From the NCBI GenBank assembly GCA_963717255.1, contig CAVQVT010000008.1, positions 1-64,000 of the forward strand: 64,000 bases of DNA. Reading direction: 5' to 3'. The notes under the pieces are model-generated. The model saw only the letters and a program-made list of their open reading frames with translations, was not told where the DNA came from and made no database searches. The translations under genes were made by a program, and so were the position numbers. This document shows, one piece after another, positions 18,956 to 27,717 of this stretch (position 1 is the stretch's first letter; every line of letters starts with the position of its first letter). This stretch comes from CAIYQJ01 sp963717255. Lineage in GTDB: Bacteria > Chloroflexota > Limnocylindria > Limnocylindrales > CSP1-4.

Positions 18956-19873
18956 ATGGCGACGACCAGGCCGCTCCCGACGCTCACGCGACGGCGCCCC
19001 GCGTCCGAGCGCGTCATCGAGGCGTTCCTCTTCCTCGCGGCGGCTGTCGGGGTGCTGACGACGATCGGGATCATCGTCGTCCTCGGGTACGAGACGCTCC
19101 AGTTCTTCACGAAGGTCAGCCCCGTCGAGTTCCTCACGGGGACCGTGTGGTCGGCATCGATCAAGCCGTACCAGTTCGGCGTGCTCCCCCTCGTCGTGAG
19201 CACGCTCATGGTCGCCGGGATCGCGCTCATCATCGGCGTCCCGCTCGGACTGCTCTCGGCGGTCTACCTCGCCGAGTACGCGACCCCGCGGGTGCGGACG
19301 ATGGTGAAGCCGATCCTCGAGCTGATCGCCGGGATCCCGACGATCGTCCTCGGCTTCTTCGCGATCAACTTCCTCACGCCGAACATCCTCAAGGTCCTCA
19401 TCCCGAGCATCGGCGGCTTCTCGGCGCTCTCCGCCGGGATCGTGGTGGGGATCCTCGTGACGCCGCTCATCGCGTCGCTCTCGGAGGACGCGATGCGATC
19501 GGTGCCTCGCGCGCTCCGCGAGGGGGCCTTCGCGATGGGTGCGACCCGGTTCGAGGTCATCCGGAAGGTGGTCCTGCCCGCCGCCCTCTCCGGGATCATG
19601 GCGTCGGTCATCCTCGCGATGTCCCGGGCGGTGGGCGAGACGATGGCGGTGGTCCTCGCCGCGGGCACCAACCCGAATCTCACGCTCAACCCCCTCGAGA
19701 GCGTGCAGACGATGACGGCGTTCATCGTCCAGATCAGCCTCGGCGACACGCCCGCGGATTCGATCCAGTTCTACAGCCTCTTCGCCGTGGCGGCGCTCCT
19801 GTTCGTCATGACGCTCGGTCTCAACCTGCTGTCCGACTGGATCGTCCGGCGGTACCGCAATGCGTACGAATGA
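18956..19873 (+). CDS. pstC: Phosphate ABC transporter permease PstC
   Basis: First membrane subunit of the Pst phosphate importer, 305 residues with six predicted spans. The first helix region (ASERVIEAFLFLAAAVGVLTTIGIIVVLGYETLQFF) and the periplasmic loop with FLTGTVWSASIKPYQFGVLPLVVSTLMVAGIAL are typical of PstC. The cytosolic EAA loop reads LREGAFAMGATRFEVIRKVVLPAALSGIMAS, followed by MSRAVGETMAVVLAAG. Nine bases separate it from pstA1. Confidence 0.95.
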   Translation: MATTRPLPTLTRRRPASERVIEAFLFLAAAVGVLTTIGIIVVLGYETLQFFTKVSPVEFLTGTVWSASIKPYQFGVLPLVVSTLMVAGIALIIGVPLGLLSAVYLAEYATPRVRTMVKPILELIAGIPTIVLGFFAINFLTPNILKVLIPSIGGFSALSAGIVVGILVTPLIASLSEDAMRSVPRALREGAFAMGATRFEVIRKVVLPAALSGIMASVILAMSRAVGETMAVVLAAGTNPNLTLNPLESVQTMTAFIVQISLGDTPADSIQFYSLFAVAALLFVMTLGLNLLSDWIVRRYRNAYE

Positions 19874-19882
19874 GGCCCTGAC

Positions 19883-20794
19883 GTGACCGCCCTGCCCTCC
19901 TCCGCGCCCCAGCCGGCCGCCGCGGCCCCGCGGTTCGAGCCGAACCTCGCCCGCCGCAAGCTGGCCGGCACCCTCTTCCTCGGCGCCGCGGTCTTCGCGA
20001 TCGGGATCGCGCTGCTCGTCCTCGTGCTGCTGCTGTTCGACGTGTTCACCCGCGGGCTCCCGTACCTCGACTGGGACTTCATCACGGGTGTCCCGTCCCG
20101 TCGGCCGGCGAACGCGGGCGTCTGGCCGGCGATCGTCGGGTCCCTGTACATCGGGATCATCACCGCCGTCATCACGTTCCCCGTCGGCGTCGCGGCGGCC
20201 GTCTACCTCGAGGAGTACGCGCCACGATCGCGGGTCACCCGGCTGCTCCGGACGAACATCTCGAACCTCGCCGGCGTCCCGTCGATCATCTACGGCGTCT
20301 TCGGCCTCGCCCTCTTCGTCCGCGCGCTGAGCTTCGGGTACACGCTCCTCAGCGGCGCGCTGACCCTCTCGCTGCTCGTCCTCCCGGTCGTGATCATCGC
20401 GAGCATGGAGGCGATCCGGGCGGTGCCCGACTCGCAGCGCGAGGGCGCCTACGCGCTCGGTGCGACTCGGTGGCAGATGGTCCGGCGCGCCGTCATCCCC
20501 GCGGCGGCGCCCGGCATCATGACCGGCATCATCCTCTCGATGGCGCGGGCCATCGGGGAGACGGCGCCGCTCATCCTGGTCGGGGCCGTGACGTTCGTCA
20601 CCTACCCGCCGAACCCGGTCCAGGGCGGCTACACCGTCCTGCCGATCCAGATCTTCCAGTGGGCGAGCCGCCCGCAGGAGGCGTTCCAGGCGATCGCGGC
20701 CGCCGCGATCATCGTCCTGCTCGTCCTCCTCCTGATTCTCAACGCGCTGGCTCTCTTCGTGCGGGCGCGCCTCTCACGACACCTCCAGTGGTAA
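19883..20794 (+). CDS. pstA: Phosphate ABC transporter permease PstA
   Basis: Second membrane subunit of the first Pst importer, 303 residues. Family blocks: FTRGLPYLDWDFITGVPSRRPANAGVWPAIVGSLYIGIIT, NLAGVPSIIYGVFGLALFV and the EAA loop QREGAYALGATRWQMVRRAVIPAAAPGIMTG, then MARAIGETAPLILVGAVTFVTYPP. The GTG start at 19883 gives a 29-residue polar N-terminus before the first span. Cotranscribed with pstC1 and pstB1 (4-base gap). Confidence 0.95.
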   Translation: MTALPSSAPQPAAAAPRFEPNLARRKLAGTLFLGAAVFAIGIALLVLVLLLFDVFTRGLPYLDWDFITGVPSRRPANAGVWPAIVGSLYIGIITAVITFPVGVAAAVYLEEYAPRSRVTRLLRTNISNLAGVPSIIYGVFGLALFVRALSFGYTLLSGALTLSLLVLPVVIIASMEAIRAVPDSQREGAYALGATRWQMVRRAVIPAAAPGIMTGIILSMARAIGETAPLILVGAVTFVTYPPNPVQGGYTVLPIQIFQWASRPQEAFQAIAAAAIIVLLVLLLILNALALFVRARLSRHLQW

Positions 20795-20798
20795 CCCC

Positions 20799-21737
20799 GT
20801 GAACGCAGAGGACCGAATGGTGGACCCCACGACGACCGCAGCCGGGGGCGTCGAGGCGCAGGCGCCCGCGCCCGCCCCGACCGCGTTGCCGACCCCCGGG
20901 CCCAGCTCCCCGAGGACGCCCGCGATCCGCATCGACATCGCCGGCAGGACAGGCGAGGACGCCAGCCGAGCCGGCGACATGATCGTCGAGCTCACCGGCG
21001 TCTCCTGCTACTACGGGTCGTTCCGGGCGATCCGCGACGTCTCGATGGCGATCCAGCGGAACCGGATCACGGCACTCATCGGCCCGTCCGGCTGCGGCAA
21101 GTCCACGCTCCTCAGGACGATGAACCGGATGAACGACCTCGTGCCGGGCTTCCGTGTGGACGGCAGCCTCGTGTTCGAGGGGAAGGACATATTCGACCGC
21201 TCGGTGGACGCGGTGGCGCTCCGCAGGGTCGTCGGCATGGTGTTCCAGAAGCCGAACCCGTTCCCCAAGTCGATCTTCGACAACGTCGCGTTCGGACCGA
21301 AGATCAACGGGTACCGTGGGAACATGGGCGACCTGGTGGAGGAGTCGCTGCGCCGCGCCGCGCTCTGGGACGAGGTGAAGGACAAGCTCAAGCAGTCGGC
21401 CCTCGCTCTCTCGGGCGGCCAGCAGCAGCGCCTCTGCATCGCCCGCACGATCGCGATCGAGCCGGAGCTCATCCTCATGGACGAGCCCTGCTCCGCACTC
21501 GACCCGCGAGCGACGCTCCAGATCGAGGAACTCATGGAGGACCTCAAGGAGCAGTACACGATCCTCATCGTGACGCACAACATGCAGCAGGCGGCGAGGG
21601 CCTCGGACCACACGGTCTTCCTCACGATGGGCGACGACCGAGCCGGCTACCTCGTCGAGGAGGGTCCGACCAACCAGATCTTCACGAACCCGAAGGAGCG
21701 GCTCACCGAGGAGTACGTCTCGGGTCGGTTCGGGTGA
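20799..21737 (+). CDS. pstB: Phosphate ABC transporter ATPase PstB
   Basis: ATP-binding subunit of the first Pst importer. Walker A is GPSGCGKST, the signature LSGGQQQR, Walker B ILMDEPCSALDP, and the family-specific FQKPNPFPKSIFDNVAFGPKING is present. At 312 residues it is about 55 longer than usual because of a Pro/Ala-rich N-terminal extension before MIVELTGVSCYYGSFRAI; a start at the internal ATG of MIVELTG (near 20979) would give a standard-length protein, so the extension may not be translated. phoU follows after 10 bases. Confidence 0.95.
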   Translation: MNAEDRMVDPTTTAAGGVEAQAPAPAPTALPTPGPSSPRTPAIRIDIAGRTGEDASRAGDMIVELTGVSCYYGSFRAIRDVSMAIQRNRITALIGPSGCGKSTLLRTMNRMNDLVPGFRVDGSLVFEGKDIFDRSVDAVALRRVVGMVFQKPNPFPKSIFDNVAFGPKINGYRGNMGDLVEESLRRAALWDEVKDKLKQSALALSGGQQQRLCIARTIAIEPELILMDEPCSALDPRATLQIEELMEDLKEQYTILIVTHNMQQAARASDHTVFLTMGDDRAGYLVEEGPTNQIFTNPKERLTEEYVSGRFG

Positions 21738-21747
21738 AAGGACGACG

Positions 21748-22527
21748 ATGAACGACCACGCGCACGAGCCCGCCGACCCGATCCAGGTCCGGGCAGGGAT
21801 GTCGCTCGACGCGACCGGCGATCACGTAGCGGAAGGGCCCGCCCCGACGACGGTCGAGCCCGCGCACTCGATCGCGAGGCCGATCCTCGACCGCGAGATG
21901 CGCGACGTGAAGGACGCGATCATCCGGCTGGGGAGCTCGGTCCAGGACGCGCTGATCCGGGCGATGGACGCGCTCGTCCGGCACGACGCGGAGGCGGCCA
22001 CAGCCGTCATCCGGGACGACGCGCGGATCAACGCGATGCGCGGCGAGGTGGAGGATCTCGTCATCCTCTCGATCGCGACGCAGAGCCCGGTCGCGCGCGA
22101 CCTCCGGTACCTCCTCATGCTCGACAACGTCTCGAGCGAGCTCGAGCGGATCGGCGACTACGCCGCGAACGTCGCCAAGCAGGCACGCAAGCTCGCGCCG
22201 GAGCCGCCCCTGAGGGAGTACGTCCACCTGCCGGAGCTCGGCCGCCTGGCGGCCGACGGCGTCGGCCGGATCACGCGGGCGCTCATCGACCTCGATCCCG
22301 ACGAGGCACGGGCGGTCGCCGCGGCGGACGACGACATCGACCGGCTCTACCACGCGATCATCGACGAGACGAAGACGCTCATGGCCGCGGACGGCGCGAA
22401 CGTGGAGCGCGGCCTGCGGATCGTCTTCGCCGCACACTACCTCGAACGGGCCGGCGACCGGATGACGAACATCGCGGAGGACGTCGTGTTCCTCGCCACG
22501 GGTCACATGGAAGACCTGAACGCGTAG
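21748..22527 (+). CDS. phoU: Phosphate signalling protein PhoU
   Basis: A 259-residue, two-repeat helical-bundle protein that binds metal and links the Pst transporter to the PhoR/PhoB pathway, holding the response off when phosphate is plentiful. The repeats are visible as REMRDVKDAIIRLGSSVQDALIRAMDALV and the second half with GRITRALIDLDPDEARAVAAADDDIDRLYHAI, each with acidic metal-cluster motifs (LERIGDYAANVAK, LERAGDRMTNIAE). An acidic/polar leader of about 45 residues precedes the domain. AAAGGACG lies before the ATG. Last transport-linked gene of the operon, followed by sixA. Confidence 0.94.
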   Translation: MNDHAHEPADPIQVRAGMSLDATGDHVAEGPAPTTVEPAHSIARPILDREMRDVKDAIIRLGSSVQDALIRAMDALVRHDAEAATAVIRDDARINAMRGEVEDLVILSIATQSPVARDLRYLLMLDNVSSELERIGDYAANVAKQARKLAPEPPLREYVHLPELGRLAADGVGRITRALIDLDPDEARAVAAADDDIDRLYHAIIDETKTLMAADGANVERGLRIVFAAHYLERAGDRMTNIAEDVVFLATGHMEDLNA

Positions 22528-22576
22528 GCTTGCCGCAGACCGCCCGACGGGCGGCGGCGCGGGAGGGCGAGGTCGG

Positions 22577-23077
22577 ATGGGCGCGGAACGGACCGGGCGA
22601 GTCGAGCTCTACTTCCTGCGGCACGCCGATGCCGGCGACCCGCTCGCATGGGAAGGGCCAGACGAGGACCGGCCGCTGAGCGGCAAGGGTGAGCGCCAGG
22701 CCGAGCGGGTCGCGCGGCTGCTCGGCGCAGGCGCGACGCGGCCCGACGCCGTCATCTCATCGCCGAAGCTGCGGGCATTCCAGACGGCCCGGATCGTGGC
22801 AGCGGAGATCGGCCTGGAGGTGGCGATCAACGACCGCCTCGCCGACGACCTTGACGTGGCGTCGCTCGACGCGCTGGTGGAGGAGGCGGGGTTCCCCGGG
22901 CGGCCGCTCCTCGTGGGTCACGACCCGGACTTCAGCGCGACCGTCTCCGCGCTCGTCGGGGCGGACATCCTGGTCCGGAAGGGGGCCCTCGTCCGCGTCG
23001 ACGCGGACCTGCCGCTCTCGACCGGCGCCGGCGAGCTGCACTGGCTCATCCCGCCGGACGCGCTCAAGCCACGGTAG
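22577..23077 (+). CDS. sixA: SixA-type phosphohistidine phosphatase
   Basis: A 166-residue histidine phosphatase of the short RHG/SixA group. The catalytic motif is LRHADAG (Arg15, His16), followed by the SixA-specific DRPLSGKGERQAERVARLL and SSPKLRAFQTARIVA, with the second catalytic histidine in LVGHDPD. SixA proteins dephosphorylate phosphohistidine in phosphotransfer proteins. Placed 49 bases after phoU, it may belong to the phosphate operon and modulate signalling, which is inference. The gap contains a small CCGCCCGACGGGCGG hairpin. The gene converges on the EEP hydrolase. Confidence 0.87.
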   Translation: MGAERTGRVELYFLRHADAGDPLAWEGPDEDRPLSGKGERQAERVARLLGAGATRPDAVISSPKLRAFQTARIVAAEIGLEVAINDRLADDLDVASLDALVEEAGFPGRPLLVGHDPDFSATVSALVGADILVRKGALVRVDADLPLSTGAGELHWLIPPDALKPR

Positions 23078-23103
23078 GGCGGGCCGACTCCGGCGCCGAC
23101 TCC

Positions 23104-23853
23104 CTATCCGATCGCGAGGTCGGCCACCAGCCCGACGTGGTCGGATGGATACAACGAGGGGTCGCCGACGGCCGGGCGGTCGTACGCGACGCGCGCGCCC
23201 AGGACGACCACCGCGCCGCGGACCCAGACGTAGTCGATGCACCCGGGGTCGCCGTCCGTGTCCATCGCGGGGGCCCGCAGCCCGGACGGCCACGTGACGG
23301 CGGGTTCGGCACCGTTCACCTCGAGGTAGGCCGAGCGGAACCCGGCCGCGCGCATCCGCGCGTACGCGGACTCGTGCGGCGTCGCGTTGAAGTCGCCCAC
23401 GACCACCTGCGCGTCCGTCGGCGGCGAGGCGTCGAGCCACGCGACGAGCGCCGCCGACTGGGCGTCGCGCTTCTCGGCGTCAGGCACCTCGTGATGGAGG
23501 TGGGTGACCGACGTGAGGACGGTCGCCCCACCCTGGAGGGCGACGACGACCCGGTGCGCCGACCGGTTCAGCCCGAGATCGAGCCGGTCGTACGCGTCGA
23601 AGGCCAGCGGCTGCCGGACCAGGAGGCTGTTGCCGTACTCGGGCCGACCCGCCCATCCGCGGACCTCGGCGTACCGGGCCTCCCCCGCTGCCCCGATGAG
23701 ACGATCCTGCTGGAGGACGTAGACGACCTCCTGCAGCCCGAGAAGGTCGGGCGCGAGCGCCGCCGTGTCCGCAAGGAGGAGCGGCAGTCGTTCGTCCCAG
23801 CGGTCGGCGAGGTTGCGGATGTTGAGCGTCGCGACGCGGACACGGTCGGTCAT
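23104..23853 (-). CDS. Endonuclease/exonuclease/phosphatase (EEP) family hydrolase
   Basis: A 249-residue metal-dependent phosphoesterase fold (DNase I/sphingomyelinase-like). Motifs in order: VATLNIRNL, LLGLQEVVYVLQ with the metal-binding Glu, VTHLHHEV, VVVGDFNATPHE and the terminal SDHVGLVADLAI. There is no signal peptide. The substrate may be a phospho-sugar, inositol phosphate or nucleic acid. The ATG overlaps the stop of the upstream glycerophosphodiesterase gene (ATGA), and together with phoR this suggests a phosphate-scavenging unit. Confidence 0.85.
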   Translation of the reverse strand: MTDRVRVATLNIRNLADRWDERLPLLLADTAALAPDLLGLQEVVYVLQQDRLIGAAGEARYAEVRGWAGRPEYGNSLLVRQPLAFDAYDRLDLGLNRSAHRVVVALQGGATVLTSVTHLHHEVPDAEKRDAQSAALVAWLDASPPTDAQVVVGDFNATPHESAYARMRAAGFRSAYLEVNGAEPAVTWPSGLRAPAMDTDGDPGCIDYVWVRGAVVVLGARVAYDRPAVGDPSLYPSDHVGLVADLAIG

Positions 23854-24671
23854 CCCGGAGGCTCCTCCTCGGTGGACACGATGGCGGACACGGCCGAGCC
23901 GGCACGATCTCCGTCGGCCGGCACGGGCCGCCCGCCCGCGACGGCAGCCACCGTGGCGGCCCCTCGATCGAGCGCGTCGTCCTCCACGCAGACCGCGGCG
24001 ACCCCGAGCGCGGCGAGCTCCGCCAGGAGCGGCGCGTGCCGCACGGTCCACGCCGCGACCACGAGTCCGGCGGCGTGCGCGGCCGCGACGCCCGCGGCGT
24101 CGATCGTCGCCATCTCCGCGGAGACGCCACGCACGCCCAGCGTCACGGCATCCGCGATCGCGGTCGCGTCGAGGGCCATCACGTTGAGCCAGGCCGGCCA
24201 TGCGGGCGCCAGCCGGCGGAAGCTGGCGACGGTCGTCCGATCGAAGCTCGACACCACCGTGAGGTCCGGCCTCGACCCTCGCCCGGCGCGGATCACGGGC
24301 ACGACGGCCGCCGCGATGTCCTCCTTCAGCTCGATGTCGAGGAACGCGAGCGGCGGGAGCGCGGCCAGTGTCTCGCGGAGCGTCGGCATGCCGGCCGCCG
24401 CCAGCTCGGCCGGCGCGAGGTCGGCGACCCTCTCGGCGCGCCCGAAGACGCGCTCCAGGGTCTCGTCGTGCGCGAGGACCGGCGTCCCGTCGCGGGCGGC
24501 GCGGACGTCGAGCTCCAGGCCGTCGCAGCCAGGCACGGCGAGGGCGGCGAGCAGGGCGTCGATCGTGTTCTCCGGGCGCCCCCGCGCGTCGCCGCGGTGC
24601 GCCAGGATCAGCGTCCGCCCGGTGGCCGGGCGCGGGCCATGCTCAGCCCGGCCCGGATCGCCACGCGTCAC
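23850..24671 (-). CDS. glpQ: Glycerophosphodiester phosphodiesterase
   Basis: A 273-residue GDPD that cleaves glycerophosphodiesters to glycerol-3-phosphate and alcohols. The TIM-barrel motifs are LILAHRGDARGRPENTIDALLAAL with the catalytic His and Glu, then GLELDVRAARDGTPVLAHDETLERVF and FLDIELKED. No export signal is apparent, so it likely works in the cytosol. The GTG at 24671 overlaps the stop of phoR (GTGA), giving strong coupling; a longer frame reading through phoR is noise. Phospholipid-derived phosphate would be released when PhoR signals starvation. Confidence 0.9.
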   Translation of the reverse strand: MTRGDPGRAEHGPRPATGRTLILAHRGDARGRPENTIDALLAALAVPGCDGLELDVRAARDGTPVLAHDETLERVFGRAERVADLAPAELAAAGMPTLRETLAALPPLAFLDIELKEDIAAAVVPVIRAGRGSRPDLTVVSSFDRTTVASFRRLAPAWPAWLNVMALDATAIADAVTLGVRGVSAEMATIDAAGVAAAHAAGLVVAAWTVRHAPLLAELAALGVAAVCVEDDALDRGAATVAAVAGGRPVPADGDRAGSAVSAIVSTEEEPPG

Positions 24672-25795
24672 GTCGCCATCTCCCCTGCGCCGGCGATCGC
24701 GTCGCCCCGGGCGCCGGCAGCCTCGCCCCCGAAGCTGGAGGATCCGGGCATCGCCGGGCCGGGGGCCCGTGTGAGCGGGAGGTCGATCGTGAAGGTGGAG
24801 CCGATCCCCTCCTCGGACTCGACCCGGACCGTCCCGCCGTGCGCCTGAGCGACGTGGCGGACGATCGCGAGGCCGAGCCCTGTGCCGCCGGTGCCCCGCT
24901 GGCGCGCCCGGTCGACCTTGTAGAACCGTTCGAAGATCCGGTCCCGGTCGGCCCACGGGATGCCGGCCCCCTGGTCGATGACGGCGACCGTCGCCGTCTC
25001 CTCCGCCGCCGTGACGCGCACGACCACGACGTCGCCGGGCTCGCTGAACTTCACGGCGTTGTGCACGAGATTGAGGATCACCTGCCCGAGCCGCGTCGGG
25101 TCGCCGCGGACGACCGGGGCCGTCCCCGGGACCTCGATCGAAAGCACCACGCCGCTCCGCTCGGCGAAGATGCGCAGGCGCTCGACCTGTTCCCGGGCGA
25201 CGTCCGCAAGGTCGAGGTCGGCCAGCATGAGCGGCTGGCCACCCTCGATCGATGCCAGGTCCAGGAGCTCCGACACCATCTGGGCGAGCTGGGCGGCCTC
25301 GACCTGAAGGCGCTCGAGCCGCTCGCGTGCGCGGGGCGGGAATCCCCCCGCGTCACGGACCAGCATCTCCAGGAGGAGGTTCACGTTCGTGACCGGCGTG
25401 CGGAGCTCGTGGGAGAGGTTGTCCAGGAACTCGGCGCGGATCCGCTGAAGCCGGCGCAGCTCCGTGACGTCCTCGAGCACGATCCAGGTGAGCTCGTCGG
25501 GCCCGCGGCGCGCCCGGGCCACGAGCCAGCGGCCGTCGGAGATGCGCGGCGGCAGGTCGCCGGCGGCCGAACCCTGCCGGCGCGCCGCCGAGACGAGGTC
25601 CTCCACGCGGTGGTCGAGGAACGCCTCCATCGCGCTGCCCCCGACGAGCGTGCCCGGACGGCGGTCGAGGATCCGGTGGGCGCCGGCGCTCGCGAAGGCG
25701 ATCGTGTTCATGCGATCGACCGCCAGGATCCCCTCGACCAGGTCGTCGGCGACGACGAAGCCCCCGGCACCGGGTGCGGCGCCTCGATCGTCCAC
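24668..25795 (-). CDS. phoR: Sensor histidine kinase, PhoR-like
   Basis: A 375-residue soluble kinase: a PAS domain (about 15-110), HisKA with phospho-acceptor His129 in LDNLSHELRTPVTNV, and an HATPase_c domain with VILNLVHNAVKFSEPGD (N box), DQGAGIP (G1), FERFYKVD and GTGLGLAI (G2). No membrane span is seen, unlike many PhoR, so it must get its signal from another protein such as PhoU. The partner is likely the PhoB at 29886, which is unlinked by five genes. It sits 50 bases after proS and is coupled to glpQ. Confidence 0.88.
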   Translation of the reverse strand: MDDRGAAPGAGGFVVADDLVEGILAVDRMNTIAFASAGAHRILDRRPGTLVGGSAMEAFLDHRVEDLVSAARRQGSAAGDLPPRISDGRWLVARARRGPDELTWIVLEDVTELRRLQRIRAEFLDNLSHELRTPVTNVNLLLEMLVRDAGGFPPRARERLERLQVEAAQLAQMVSELLDLASIEGGQPLMLADLDLADVAREQVERLRIFAERSGVVLSIEVPGTAPVVRGDPTRLGQVILNLVHNAVKFSEPGDVVVVRVTAAEETATVAVIDQGAGIPWADRDRIFERFYKVDRARQRGTGGTGLGLAIVRHVAQAHGGTVRVESEEGIGSTFTIDLPLTRAPGPAMPGSSSFGGEAAGARGDAIAGAGEMAT

Positions 25796-25845
25796 GATGA
25801 CGGCGAGGCGCGCCGGGCGGACGGAGGGCGGGGCCCGCCCGGCCG

Positions 25846-27537
25846 TCAGCCGCGGAGCAGCGCCTCGACCTCCGCGAGAGGGCGGACGGCGCGCTCCCCG
25901 GTCTCGCGCACCGTCACCTCGGCACCGCCGGCCGCGAGGCTCCGCGGGCTGACGGTGACGATGAGCGGCATGCCGAGCAGCTCGGCGTCGGTGAGCTTCA
26001 CGCCCGGCGACTCGTCCCGGTCGTCGTACAGGGCCTCGCGGCCGGCCGCGAAGGCGAGGTCATGAAGCGAGTCCGCCACCTCGGCGACCTTCGGGTCCCG
26101 TGTCGCCCCGATCGAGACGATGTGCGCCTGGTACGGCGCCACCTCGGTCGGCCAGACGATCCCCTTCTCGTCGTGGTGCGCCTCGACGATGCACGCGAGC
26201 GCACGCCCGACGCCGATGCCGTAGCTGCCCATCACGATCGGGTGTTCCAGCCCGTCCTCGCCGAGGTAGGTCGCGCCGAGCGCCTGCGTGTACTTCGTGC
26301 CGAGCTTGAAGATGTTCCCGACCTCGATGCCGTTCCGCAGGACGACCGGCGCCCCGCAGTTCGGACATCCGTCGCCCTCCCGGGCGCTCGTGAGATCCGC
26401 GACCAGGTCGGGTGCGTAGTCGCGCCCGACGTTCACGTTCCGCAGGTGGTAGCCCTCGCGGTTCGCACCCGCGACCAGGTTGGCCGAACGCGCGACGAGC
26501 TCGTCGACGACGACGTAGGCGCCGCTCGCGCCCACGGGCGACGCGTAGCCGGGGACCATCCCGGCCGCCGTGATCTCGTCCGGGTGCGCCGCGCGGAGCC
26601 CGGTCGTCCGCAGGGCGTTCACGAGCTTCGTCTCGTTCACGTCCATGTCGCCGCGGACGATCGCGGTCACGAGGCGGCCGTCGTCGGTCACGACGAAGAG
26701 GGCCTTGGCCGTCCGCTCGGCACTCACCCCGAGGAAGGCCGCCAGGTCGGCGATCGTGGCCGTGCCCGGCGTCTCCACCTCTTCCAGGGGCAGCGGCTCC
26801 TCGGCCGGCGGCTCGGAGACGCGGGTCTGCGCGACCTGGCGGTTCGCGGAGAAGCCGCACCTCTCGCAGAGGACGAGGACGTCCTCTCCGGCGGGGTTGA
26901 GGAACATGAACTCGTGCGCCTGGGAGCCGCCCATCATCCCGACGTCCGACGCGACGGGGATCGTGGGCACGCCCAGGCGGTCGAAGATCCGCGTGTACGC
27001 CGCGTAGTGCTTGTCGTAGCTGGCGTCGAGGCCCGCCTCGTCCGCGTCGCAGGTGTAGCTGTCCTTCATGACGAACTCGCGGACGCGGATGAGGCCGCCG
27101 CGCGAGCGCGGCTCATCCCGGAACTTCGTCTGGAAGTGGTAGACCATCATCGGGAGCTGGCGGTACGACTTCACGACGTCCCGCAGGAGCGACGCGACGA
27201 CCTCTTCGTGCGTCATCGCGAGGACCATGTCGCGGCCGCCGCGGTCCTTGAACCGCGCCATCTCCGCCCCGATCGAGTACCAGCGCCCGGTCTCCTTCCA
27301 CAGGTCCGCCGGGTGGACGACCGGCATCTCCATCTCCTGGCAGCCGATGGCGTCCATCTCCTCGCGGATCACCTGCTCGACGCGCCTGCTGACGCGGTAA
27401 CCGAGCGGGAGGAGCGAGTAGATGCCCGACCCGAGCTGTCGGACGTAGCCGGCCCGGACGAGGAGGCGGTGGGAGGGCATCTCCGCGTCGGCGGGATCGT
27501 CGCGGAGCGTGGTGAAGAAGAAGTGGCTCAGGCGCAT
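25846..27537 (-). CDS. proS: Prolyl-tRNA synthetase (bacterial type, with editing domain)
   Basis: A 563-residue class II synthetase that charges tRNA-Pro. The N-terminal catalytic core begins MRLSHFFFTTLRDDPADAEMPSHRLLVRAGYVRQLGSGIYSLLPLG. Motif 2 is visible in FQTKFRDEPRSRGGLIRVREFVMKDSY. The INS editing domain (about 225-385) includes TAKALFVVTDDGRLVTAIVRGDMDVNETKL, and the anticodon-binding domain closes the protein. Length and order are normal for the bacterial ProS type. It heads a minus-strand unit with phoR, glpQ and the EEP gene. Confidence 0.96.
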   Translation of the reverse strand: MRLSHFFFTTLRDDPADAEMPSHRLLVRAGYVRQLGSGIYSLLPLGYRVSRRVEQVIREEMDAIGCQEMEMPVVHPADLWKETGRWYSIGAEMARFKDRGGRDMVLAMTHEEVVASLLRDVVKSYRQLPMMVYHFQTKFRDEPRSRGGLIRVREFVMKDSYTCDADEAGLDASYDKHYAAYTRIFDRLGVPTIPVASDVGMMGGSQAHEFMFLNPAGEDVLVLCERCGFSANRQVAQTRVSEPPAEEPLPLEEVETPGTATIADLAAFLGVSAERTAKALFVVTDDGRLVTAIVRGDMDVNETKLVNALRTTGLRAAHPDEITAAGMVPGYASPVGASGAYVVVDELVARSANLVAGANREGYHLRNVNVGRDYAPDLVADLTSAREGDGCPNCGAPVVLRNGIEVGNIFKLGTKYTQALGATYLGEDGLEHPIVMGSYGIGVGRALACIVEAHHDEKGIVWPTEVAPYQAHIVSIGATRDPKVAEVADSLHDLAFAAGREALYDDRDESPGVKLTDAELLGMPLIVTVSPRSLAAGGAEVTVRETGERAVRPLAEVEALLRG

Positions 27538-27635
27538 GCGCGAAGGATACCCGGCGAAGAGGTCGAGGTCGGCCCGCGGGAGGCGCCACTCGAGCCACGA
27601 GCGACGGGGGATCCGCAGACGGTGGGGGACGGTAC

Positions 27636-27651
27636 GTTAACGCCGTTCACA
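27636..27651. promoter_or_regulatory. PHO-box-like GTTAACGCCGTTCAC upstream of PiT gene
   Basis: GTTAACG (27636) and GTTCACA (27645) form a near-palindrome. The 17-base stretch GTTAACGCCGTTCACAC matches the site upstream of pstS2 (54354-54370) at 16 of 17 positions. A TACCAT -10 candidate follows at 27659-27664. It lies in the divergent region between proS and the PiT gene. Confidence 0.65.
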
Positions 27652-27717
27652 CTGCGATACCATCGCCCCTCGAGGGCGGACGGGGCGAGCCTCCGGACCA
27701 CCTCGCCGACCCGAGAG

